A program made the translations under genes and the position numbers. From Alphaproteobacteria bacterium (GTDB lineage: Bacteria > Pseudomonadota > Alphaproteobacteria > GCA-2731375), in NCBI GenBank assembly GCA_030746295.1, contig JASLMY010000248.1, positions 1 through 7,119 on the forward strand: a stretch of 7,119 bases of DNA, in the 5' to 3' direction. The notes beneath the pieces are model-generated. The model was given only the letters and a program-made list of their open reading frames with translations. It was not told the origin of the DNA and did no database searches. This document shows positions 1-5,497 of the stretch, piece after piece (positions within the stretch are counted from its first letter, which is position 1; each line of letters opens with the position of its first letter).

Positions 1-766
1 TCTCGCTTTCGACGATCGAGCCGCCGGGGCTGCCGGTGGCGATCATGTCGCCGGGCTCGAGCCAGGTGAACTGCGAGATGTGGGCGATCAGGTAGGCGAG
101 ATCGAAGATCATCATGTCGGTGCCGCCGTCCTGCACCACTTCGCCGTTCCGCCGCGTGGTGATGTGAAGGCGGCCTGGATCGGCGATCTCGTCCGCCGTC
201 ACCAGCCAGGGGCCGATGCTGCCCGAGCGATAGAAGTTCTTGGCCGGCGTGTTCTGGGTGCCGCGGCTCGCCCATTCCCGCACCGTGCCCTCGTTCATGC
301 AGGTATAGCCGGCGACGTGTGTCAGGGCCTCGGCGGCATCGATATAGCGGCCGCGACGGCCGATGACGGCGACCAACTCGCCCTCGTAGTCCAGGCTGTC
401 GGCGATCCGGGGCTTCAGGATCGCTTCGCCGTGGGGCGCGAAGCTGCTGGCGAGGCGGGAGAAGATGCTGGGGTAGGCCGGCGCGTCGCCGCTCTCCACA
501 ACCTCGTGGTAGGCTCGGTAGTTGCGTCCCGCGCAGAAGATCTTGTCGGGCCGAGGGATCGGCAGGTCGAACGCGATCTCGGCGAGCGCATGGTCGGCCG
601 AGGTCCCTGCGATGGCCTGGGCCAAGTCGTCCAATGCCTCGCTTTCGAGGGCGCTCTTCAGCGTCGGCCAGCGGTCGCCCACGCGCGCGTTCAGGTCGAC
701 CACACCGTCCCCTTGCACCGCGCCGTAGCGGTCGCTGCCGGCGTGGCGGTAGCTGAGCAATCTCAT
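1..766 (-). CDS. Fumarylacetoacetate hydrolase (FAH) family protein, 3' end cut off by the window
   Basis: The 255 visible codons match the FAH fold: an N-terminal domain, then the catalytic core starting near PRPDKIFCAGRNY (71-83). FAH-family enzymes are metal-dependent hydrolases, decarboxylases or isomerases acting on C-C bonds of acylpyruvates and ring-cleavage products. The Glu-x-Glu metal pair is visible as E128 and E130 in LDYEGELVAVIG. The third ligand, usually Asp in a VNDxSxRD-like motif, appears as E159 in MNEGTVREW. Other family marks are GSIGPWLVTADEI (182-194) and ATGSPGG (243-249). About 30 C-terminal residues probably lie outside the window, judging from the usual 280-290 residues. 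The start at 766 is supported by a GGGAAGG ribosome-binding site 5 bases upstream. The gene is divergent from the LLM oxidoreductase gene. Family assignment is firm; the substrate is unknown. Confidence 0.93.
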   Translation of the reverse strand, partial: MRLLSYRHAGSDRYGAVQGDGVVDLNARVGDRWPTLKSALESEALDDLAQAIAGTSADHALAEIAFDLPIPRPDKIFCAGRNYRAYHEVVESGDAPAYPSIFSRLASSFAPHGEAILKPRIADSLDYEGELVAVIGRRGRYIDAAEALTHVAGYTCMNEGTVREWASRGTQNTPAKNFYRSGSIGPWLVTADEIADPGRLHITTRRNGEVVQDGGTDMMIFDLAYLIAHISQFTWLEPGDMIATGSPGGSIVESE

Positions 767-876
767 CTGGACCTTCCCTCAATTCGGGTCTTTGGCCTGC
801 ACGCGGAGGTGCGGTCGCACGCCGGCCGAATGCTTGTTACCGTGGCCGGACCGCGGCTGCGTTCGGGAGGAGCATC
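767..876. promoter_or_regulatory. Shared upstream region of the divergent FAH and LLM genes, with a short inverted repeat
   Basis: These 110 bases separate two divergent starts and must hold the promoters for both genes unless transcription enters from elsewhere. No convincing -35/-10 pair was found for either gene. A perfect 5-bp inverted repeat with a 2-base centre, GTGCGGTCGCAC, lies at 809-820 and is preceded by another GCAC copy near 799-802. It could be an operator, but arms this short arise easily by chance in GC-rich DNA. Both genes have good ribosome-binding sites: GGGAAGG at 772-778 on the minus strand and GGGAGGAG at 865-872 on the plus strand. Confidence 0.3.
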
Positions 877-1746
877 ATGAGATTCGGACTGCGCTATTGC
901 AACACGGGCGCTTACGTCGACCCGGCTCGGGCGGTCGAGCTGGTGCAGGCGGGCGAGGAGGCCGGGTTCGAATCCGCCTGGACCGTCGAGCACACGGTGG
1001 TGCCGGCGGGCTATCAGTCGCGGTATCCCTATTCGCCGGACGGCAAGATGGCGGGCGGCGTCGAGGACATCCCGCTGCCGGACCCGCTGATCTGGCTCGC
1101 CTATGTGGCCTCGGCCACCAGCCGCATCAAGCTCGCCACCGGAATCATGATCCTGCCCCAGCACAACCCCGTGATGACGGCGAAGCAGATCGCCACGCTG
1201 GACCACCTCTCCGGCGGGCGCATGTTGCTCGGCATCGGCGTCGGCTGGCTGAAGGAGGAGTTCGAGGCGCTGGGCGTGCCGTTCGAGGCCCGGGGCCGGC
1301 GCGCCGACGAATATATCGCCGCGATGCGCGAGCTCTGGCAGGCCGAACGGCCGACCTACCAGGGCGAATTCGTCAGCTTCGATGGCGCTTATTGCCGGCC
1401 GCAGCCGGCGGGCGGCACCGTGCCGGTGATCGTCGGTGGCGATTCCAAGCCTGCCGCCAGGCGCGCCGGCAGGCTGGGTGACGGCTATTTCCCGGCTCGG
1501 GGGGCGCCGGCGGAGCTGCTTGCGCTCGCTCGCGAGACCGCCACCGAGTACGGCCGCGATCCGGCGGCGCTGGAGATCACCACCAGCCTGCCCGACGACT
1601 TGGACGAGTTGCCGGCGCTGGCGCGGGCCGGAGTCTCCCGCGTGCTGGTGCCGGTCTCGGCCATGGCCGGCCTCGACACCGTGATCTCCAGCCCCGAGGA
1701 CGCGCTTCACTGGCGCGAGACCGTGGAGAAATACGCCGACCTCTGA
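877..1746 (+). CDS. LLM class flavin/F420-dependent oxidoreductase (luciferase-like TIM barrel)
   Basis: This 289-residue protein is a complete luciferase-like oxidoreductase, a single (beta/alpha)8 barrel that uses FMN or F420 to reduce or oxygenate small molecules. The N-terminus MRFGLRYCNT is a typical first strand. AGEEAGFESAWTVEH (25-39) is the family's AExxGFdsxWvxEH motif. TSRIKLATGIMILPQHNP (81-98) and LDHLSGGRMLLGIGVGW (108-124) are the characteristic cofactor-site strands, followed by LKEEFEALGVPFEARGRRADE (125-145). PVIVGGDSKPAARRAGRLGDGYFP (183-206) is the phosphate-binding end of the barrel. It most resembles the TIGR03619-type F420-dependent subgroup, but this is from memory. 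GGAGG lies 6 bases before the ATG and fixes the start; an ATG at 792 opens a different frame. The gene converges on the crotonase gene with only 14 bases between stop codons. The substrate is unknown. Confidence 0.94.
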   Translation: MRFGLRYCNTGAYVDPARAVELVQAGEEAGFESAWTVEHTVVPAGYQSRYPYSPDGKMAGGVEDIPLPDPLIWLAYVASATSRIKLATGIMILPQHNPVMTAKQIATLDHLSGGRMLLGIGVGWLKEEFEALGVPFEARGRRADEYIAAMRELWQAERPTYQGEFVSFDGAYCRPQPAGGTVPVIVGGDSKPAARRAGRLGDGYFPARGAPAELLALARETATEYGRDPAALEITTSLPDDLDELPALARAGVSRVLVPVSAMAGLDTVISSPEDALHWRETVEKYADL

Positions 1747-1760
1747 GACCGGCCGGCGGC

Positions 1761-2546
1761 TCAGCGACCCTGGAAGTTCGGCACCCGGCGCTCGGCCATG
1801 GCGGCGACGCCTTCCTTGAAGTCGTCGGTGGCCCGGAGGCGGTCCTGGATCACCAGCTCGTGGTCGGTCGCCGCCTTGACCTCGTCGGCCAGGCTGCCGC
1901 GCATGGTGGCGCGGGTGGCGACGACGCCCAGCGGCGAGCACTCGGCGATCTCGGTCGCCAGCGCGATCGCCGCCTCGCGGACCTGCTCCAGCGGCACCAA
2001 CACATCGGCCAGGCCCATGGCGTAGGCTTCCTCTCCCTTCACCCGGCGGCTGGTGTAGAACATCATCGACGCCTTGGTCTCGCCTACCACCTTCGGCAGC
2101 GTCGTCGTCAGGCCAAAGCCCGGATGAAAGCCGAGGCGGGTGAAATTGGCGGCGAAACGGGCCTCGGGGCAGGCGACGCGAAAGTCGCCCACCAGCGCCA
2201 GGCCGAGACCGCCACCGATGGCGGCGCCGTGGATCGCCGCGACCACCGGCTTGGTGCAGCGGAAGAGGCGGACCGCCTCCTGGTAGAGGTGGCCCGAGCG
2301 GCGGTCCTGGTTCAGCCGATCGCCCGAGCCGTCGCCGAAGTTGGCACCGGCGCAGAACGACTTGCCCTGGGCGCAGAGGACGATGGCGCGACAGTCGTCG
2401 CGCGTGTCCATGGCCTCGAAGGTGGTCGCCAGATTGCCGATGAGGTCGAAGTCGAAGAAGTTGTGTGGCGGGCGGGCGATCTCCACCACGGCGACGAAAT
2501 CCTGCAAGCTGACGTTCAGGTCGGCGAGCTGGGGCAAGTCGGTCAT
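1761..2546 (-). CDS. Enoyl-CoA hydratase/isomerase (crotonase-fold) protein lacking the hydratase glutamates
   Basis: The 261-residue product has the full crotonase fold, which binds acyl-CoA thioesters and stabilises an enolate through a backbone oxyanion hole. SFCAGANFGDG (63-73) and IHGAAIGGGLGLAL (105-118) are the two oxyanion-hole segments. Compared with rat mitochondrial hydratase, the position of Glu144 (GGGCEL) is G115, and that of Glu164 (GQPE) is F135 in FAANF. Both water-activating acids are therefore absent, so simple hydratase activity is unlikely. Isomerase, CoA-ester hydrolase, C-C lyase or ring-opening chemistry remains possible. PNFQGR at the C-terminus is common in the family. 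The start at 2546 gives a normal family length and has AGAGGA 7 bases upstream; the open frame runs back to 2708 but that stretch is low-complexity and overlaps the hydrolase gene. It is the last gene of the minus-strand cluster. Confidence 0.93.
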   Translation of the reverse strand: MTDLPQLADLNVSLQDFVAVVEIARPPHNFFDFDLIGNLATTFEAMDTRDDCRAIVLCAQGKSFCAGANFGDGSGDRLNQDRRSGHLYQEAVRLFRCTKPVVAAIHGAAIGGGLGLALVGDFRVACPEARFAANFTRLGFHPGFGLTTTLPKVVGETKASMMFYTSRRVKGEEAYAMGLADVLVPLEQVREAAIALATEIAECSPLGVVATRATMRGSLADEVKAATDHELVIQDRLRATDDFKEGVAAMAERRVPNFQGR

Positions 2547-2553
2547 CGGTCGA

Positions 2554-2559
2554 TCCTCT
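2554..2559 (-). promoter_or_regulatory. Ribosome-binding site fixing the crotonase-fold gene start
   Basis: AGAGGA on the minus strand, 7 bases before the ATG at 2546. It decides against the in-frame upstream ATG at 2708, which would add 54 non-homologous residues inside the preceding gene. Confidence 0.7.
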
Positions 2560-2598
2560 CGTTTCTGGCGTTTCGCGTTCGGCGGCTGCCGGGACATG

Positions 2599-3399
2599 CT
2601 AGGCCGGCTCGGGGTCGGCGGTCGAGACGTGCTTGGCAATGAATTCTGCAGCCACGCGGTTGAAGGTCTCGGCGGCCTGGATGTTGACCCCGTGCCCAGC
2701 CTCCGCATCGACCACTTCGGTCATCGGCATCGAGGCGGCGACGAAATCGCGGACCGGCCGGAACCGGGACTCCCGTTGGCCGTGGACCAGAAGCGTCGGC
2801 ACCTGGTTCTCGGCGATCCGCTCGCGCACCGACAGGTGCGGCGAGGTGTGCTGAAAGGTCCGGGTGAAAGCGTCGGGCTTGTGCTGGGCGGCATCGCTCA
2901 GCAACGCCGCCTTGACCTCGGGCGGAATGCGCCGGCCGTGCACCGGGTGCACTGGGATTTCCTCCAGCCCGGCCCGGCCCGAGCGGCGGACCAGATCGGC
3001 TCGTGCCTTGGCATTCTGGCGATAGGTCGCGACCGTCTCCCGATCGGCCAGGGCCGAGTTCGAGTTGGTGAAGATCTGGCCGATAACGCGGTCCGGGTGG
3101 TCGAGGGCATAGCGCAGCGTCAGGCCGGCGCCGAAGGACTGGCCGCAGACGAACCAGCGCTCGGCGCCGAGGCGCTCGCGAATTTGCTCGAAGCGGTCGA
3201 CATAGGCATCGGGGTGATAGGCGGCGGGGTCTTCAGGTGCCGGTGAGCGGGCATGCCCCCAAAGCTCCACCACCACCGGCCGGGCGACGGCGGCCAGCGC
3301 CTCGATATTGCACATCCACTGCGCCCGGCTCGACAGCATGCCGTGCACCAGCAGCAGGTAGGGTCCGTCGCCGTCATGGACGTCGTAGTGGGGCAGCAT
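2599..3399 (-). CDS. Alpha/beta hydrolase
   Basis: This 266-residue cytoplasmic protein (no signal peptide seen) is a complete alpha/beta-hydrolase-fold enzyme that would cleave an ester, thioester, C-C or similar bond. LLLVHGMLSS (15-24) carries the oxyanion-hole HG motif. VCGQSFGAG (84-92) is the nucleophile elbow with S88, and EAGHGVNIQ (233-241) supplies the catalytic H236. At the usual acid position, VPTLLVHGQRE (200-210), the residue is E210 rather than Asp. The start at 3399 is where the fold begins. No Shine-Dalgarno sequence is visible in the 17 bases after the nitroreductase stop codon, so translation may be coupled to that gene. The open frame continues upstream to 3690, but only as antisense-like low-complexity sequence overlapping the nitroreductase gene. 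The crotonase-fold gene follows 52 bases downstream. The substrate is unknown; ring-cleavage product hydrolases are one possible relation. Confidence 0.92.
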   Translation of the reverse strand: MLPHYDVHDGDGPYLLLVHGMLSSRAQWMCNIEALAAVARPVVVELWGHARSPAPEDPAAYHPDAYVDRFEQIRERLGAERWFVCGQSFGAGLTLRYALDHPDRVIGQIFTNSNSALADRETVATYRQNAKARADLVRRSGRAGLEEIPVHPVHGRRIPPEVKAALLSDAAQHKPDAFTRTFQHTSPHLSVRERIAENQVPTLLVHGQRESRFRPVRDFVAASMPMTEVVDAEAGHGVNIQAAETFNRVAAEFIAKHVSTADPEPA

Positions 3400-3416
3400 C
3401 GCGGGCCGGCGTGCGA

Positions 3417-4205
3417 TCAGCGGAAATCGAAGCCGCGCTCGCGAAGCTCGGTGCGCAGGTTGTCGCGAAGCTGGGGGTGGAACTTGACGTCCATGTCGTG
3501 GCTCCACGAGTCGGGCGTCGTCGGCTTGCCGATCGACGGATAGTGACGGGCCAGCGCCGCGTCGTAGGTGTCGACCGTGGCGGCCAAGTCCGCCGCCCCC
3601 CGCTGTTCGCCATATTGCTCGTAGTGCACCATCGAATCGTAGGCCATGCGCGGCTTCTGTCGCGGCGCCTCGGCCGGCCAGCCGAGACACATGCCGTAGA
3701 CGCAGTAGACCCGTGGCGGCAGGCCCAAGATCCGTGCCGTCGCCGCGGCGTCGTTGCGAATGGCACCTATCATCACGGTCTTGAGACCCAGCGAATCCGC
3801 CGCCAGATCGGCCGACATGCCGACGAGCGCGGCATCGATGCTGGAGACAAGCCCGATTTCCAGGTTGTTGTCGTCGATATCGTGGCCGTTCTTGCGAAGC
3901 GCGAATTCGATCCGCGTCAGGTCAGCGCAAAAGGCGAGGAAGACCGGTGCCTCGACGATATGGGCTTGATTGCCCGAGATCACCGAGAGCTGCCGTAGGG
4001 TGTCGGCATCACGCACGACGACGACGCTGTAGGACTGTATGTTGGACGATGTCGGGGCCCGAAACGCCGCTTTCAGTATGGCTTCGACGAGGTCGTCTCC
4101 GACCGGCCGGTCCTGGTATTTGCGGACGCTGACGCGGGCGCGCAACAACTCGATGGTCTCGCTCGTCAAGGCCTCGGCGGCGGGATCGGATACGGCTTCA
4201 GACAT
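3417..4205 (-). CDS. Nitroreductase family flavoprotein, NfsA-like
   Basis: The 262-residue product is a member of the FMN-dependent nitroreductase superfamily, homodimers that take electrons from NAD(P)H to reduce nitro groups, quinones, flavins or conjugated carbonyls. RARVSVRKYQDRPV (22-35) contains the RxSxR FMN-phosphate motif, and APTSSNIQSYSVVVV (50-64) is the conserved flavin-contact segment. MIGAIRND (145-152) and VYGMCLGWPAE (169-179) are core strands around the isoalloxazine. The length and the C-terminal tail, with Arg-rich RTELRERGFDFR at the end, resemble the NfsA/Frp branch more than the shorter NfsB/RutE branch. The start at 4205 has GGAAG about 8 bases upstream. It is the first gene of the probable operon with the alpha/beta hydrolase and crotonase-fold genes. 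The natural substrate cannot be inferred; many members have no physiological nitro substrate. Confidence 0.94.
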   Translation of the reverse strand: MSEAVSDPAAEALTSETIELLRARVSVRKYQDRPVGDDLVEAILKAAFRAPTSSNIQSYSVVVVRDADTLRQLSVISGNQAHIVEAPVFLAFCADLTRIEFALRKNGHDIDDNNLEIGLVSSIDAALVGMSADLAADSLGLKTVMIGAIRNDAAATARILGLPPRVYCVYGMCLGWPAEAPRQKPRMAYDSMVHYEQYGEQRGAADLAATVDTYDAALARHYPSIGKPTTPDSWSHDMDVKFHPQLRDNLRTELRERGFDFR

Positions 4206-4419
4206 GCTCTGCTTCCAAGGTTGGCCGGACAGTCGGCGCCATCATCCCGAAATCACCCCATATTGACAACACGGGCGGGCGGTTCATTGCCCGGCGCGGG
4301 GTGTACGATGGGGGCGGCTTCGGGTATGCCTCCATGGCGGCCGTCGTCTTCGACGAAACGGCCGGCGAGTTACAGCACTTTCCAGGATCCGGGACGGCAA
4401 ACGGGGCGTATCGGCGCCG
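4206..4419. other. Divergent intergenic region between the nitroreductase and acyltransferase-like genes
   Basis: These 214 bases lie between two divergent starts and form the largest gap in the window. Apart from the promoter candidate near 4241-4269, no RNA gene, riboswitch-like fold or conserved small ORF was recognised. The reading frame of the plus-strand gene is open back to a TGA at 4264, but contains no ATG before 4420 and no plausible GTG or TTG start. Confidence 0.5.
4241..4269 (-). promoter_or_regulatory. Candidate sigma70-type promoter for the nitroreductase-hydrolase-crotonase operon
   Basis: On the minus strand, TTGTCA (4269-4264, five of six to the -35 consensus) is separated by exactly 17 bases from GATGAT (4246-4241, four of six to the -10 consensus). 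Transcription would begin near 4234, giving a leader of about 30 bases. The -35 box overlaps a perfect TTGACA on the plus strand (4263-4268), which has only a poor -10 candidate (CATTGC) at 4285-4290. The call is by eye, and alphaproteobacterial promoters often differ from this consensus. Confidence 0.35.
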
Positions 4420-5394
4420 ATGGCAACATCCAAGTCATTGACGGAGCGGTCGGCCGAGCCACGGCGCGCCGCCGCGGAGCCGCTCATCGCCATCCACGAC
4501 GCCTCGCGCGCCCTGCAGATCGTGGTCGGCACCGCCATCGCCTGGGGACTGCCGGAACGGTACTGGGACGGCTTCGCCGTATCCGTTTCGCGTCTCCTGG
4601 TCCGTCTCAGGCACAAGTTCACGGCCGAACGGGTGCACCAATTGCAGCGCATCTTCGGCGACCGCCTGGGAGACCGAGACCGTCGCGACCTGGTCGCCCG
4701 TAATCTGGCGCACGAGCTCAGGGCCGGCCTGCAACGCTTTCGCGAGCTGTCGCCGATCCCGTGGCGGCCTCACATAGAGGTTCGGGGCACCGCCCATATC
4801 GACGCCGCGCTGGAAAACGGTCACGGCGTCATTCTGTGGGTCCACAACTTCGCCCATAGCGACCATTTGGTGAAGAAGGGGCTCTGGCAACAGGGCTACC
4901 GCCTGCATCACCTGAGCCGGCCCTCGCACGGCTTTCGCGGCAGCCGCTTCGGCCAGCAGGTGTTGACGCCTTTCTGGCTCAGGGCCGAGAGCCGCCATCT
5001 GGCCGAGCGGATCGTCTGGCATGCGCATCAGTCGGCGGCCGTCAGCCGGCGGCTCAGTCGGCGTCTGAAGGACAACAAGGTCGTCTCGATCACCGTCGGC
5101 CATGTCGCCTTGAAGCAGTTCAGCCTGCCCTTTCTGGAATGCCGGCTCATGTTGGCCCTCGGCCCGCCGCATCTCGCCTTGTCGACCAAGGCGACGCTGC
5201 TGCCGGTATCGGCCATTCGCACCGCGGCGGGTGCTTATCAGGTTACGGTCGAGCCGCCGCTCGAGATGCCGCCCGAGGGCGGGCGGCAGGAGCGGATGGA
5301 AGCCGCGGCGGCGGAGCTCTTCAGGCGCCTCGAGCCGCGCGCCCTCGCCGAGCCCGAGCAGTACCGCTATTGGCGCGCCAGGGTCGACGACTGA
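4420..5394 (+). CDS. LpxL/HtrB-like acyltransferase-fold protein with atypical catalytic motif
   Basis: The 324-residue protein resembles the lysophospholipid acyltransferase-like group that includes the lipid A late acyltransferases LpxL/LpxM. These transfer acyl chains to lipid A or related lipids at the inner membrane. Family-like blocks are ENGHGVILWVHNFAHSD (132-148), RFGQQVLTPFW (176-186), RRLKDNKVVSITVG (215-228), and LALSTKATLLPVSAIR (252-267), ending in YQVTVEPPLEMP (273-284). LpxL enzymes use HxxxxE or HxxxxD. Here the aligned segment is H142-N-F-A-H-S-D148, one residue longer, and the usual glycine and Asn next to it are missing. The N-terminus has only a weak hydrophobic stretch (about 31-44) rather than a clear membrane anchor. 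The start at 4420 is the only ATG in the frame; its ribosome-binding site is weak. Family membership is likely but distant, and activity is uncertain. Confidence 0.75.
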   Translation: MATSKSLTERSAEPRRAAAEPLIAIHDASRALQIVVGTAIAWGLPERYWDGFAVSVSRLLVRLRHKFTAERVHQLQRIFGDRLGDRDRRDLVARNLAHELRAGLQRFRELSPIPWRPHIEVRGTAHIDAALENGHGVILWVHNFAHSDHLVKKGLWQQGYRLHHLSRPSHGFRGSRFGQQVLTPFWLRAESRHLAERIVWHAHQSAAVSRRLSRRLKDNKVVSITVGHVALKQFSLPFLECRLMLALGPPHLALSTKATLLPVSAIRTAAGAYQVTVEPPLEMPPEGGRQERMEAAAAELFRRLEPRALAEPEQYRYWRARVDD

Positions 5395-5425
5395 ACCGAC
5401 GGCGGCACGACGCCCGGCGGTTCAG
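5391..5425 (+). repeat. Inverted repeat (hairpin) across the stop codon of the acyltransferase-like gene
   Basis: CTGAACCG (5391-5398) and CGGTTCAG (5418-5425) form a perfect 8-bp stem that includes the TGA stop. An inner GGCG/CGCC stem (5401-5404 with 5411-5414) could stack within the 19-base loop. No T-run follows, so this is not a canonical intrinsic terminator. It could slow 3' decay or give weak termination before the dehydrogenase gene. Confidence 0.45.
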
Positions 5426-5497
5426 CGTCGTCGGACGATGCGCTAGTCTCGTCCGCCTGCCTGCCGGCAGCGACGGCCACAAACGAAGAGTTTCCCC

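Noticed and set aside
80..880. A 266-codon plus-strand frame at the left edge
   Set aside because: It is the antisense of the FAH-family gene, whose motifs are unmistakable on the minus strand.
1747..1760. CCGGCCGG palindrome between the convergent LLM and crotonase stop codons, considered as a terminator
   Set aside because: An 8-base self-complementary string without a loop or T-run cannot form a terminator hairpin and is expected by chance in such GC-rich DNA.
763..1941. A 392-codon minus-strand frame over the LLM gene
   Set aside because: It is antisense to a clear LLM gene and overlaps the crotonase-fold gene; the product is Arg/His/Gly-rich without a recognisable domain.
2547..3690. 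Longer N-termini for the crotonase-fold protein (from 2708) and the alpha/beta hydrolase (from 3690)
   Set aside because: The extra residues are low-complexity, overlap the preceding gene and match no family. The inner starts give standard family lengths, and the crotonase start has a good ribosome-binding site.
1860..3998. Several plus-strand frames of 250-300 codons across the minus-strand operon
   Set aside because: They lie opposite the crotonase, hydrolase and nitroreductase genes and show only antisense-type composition.
877..4205. Resemblance to the Rut pyrimidine pathway, which also combines an LLM enzyme, an alpha/beta hydrolase and a nitroreductase-fold enzyme
   Set aside because: The LLM protein here is shorter and of a different branch than RutA, the nitroreductase is NfsA-like rather than RutE-like, and no RutB, RutC or RutF counterpart is present.
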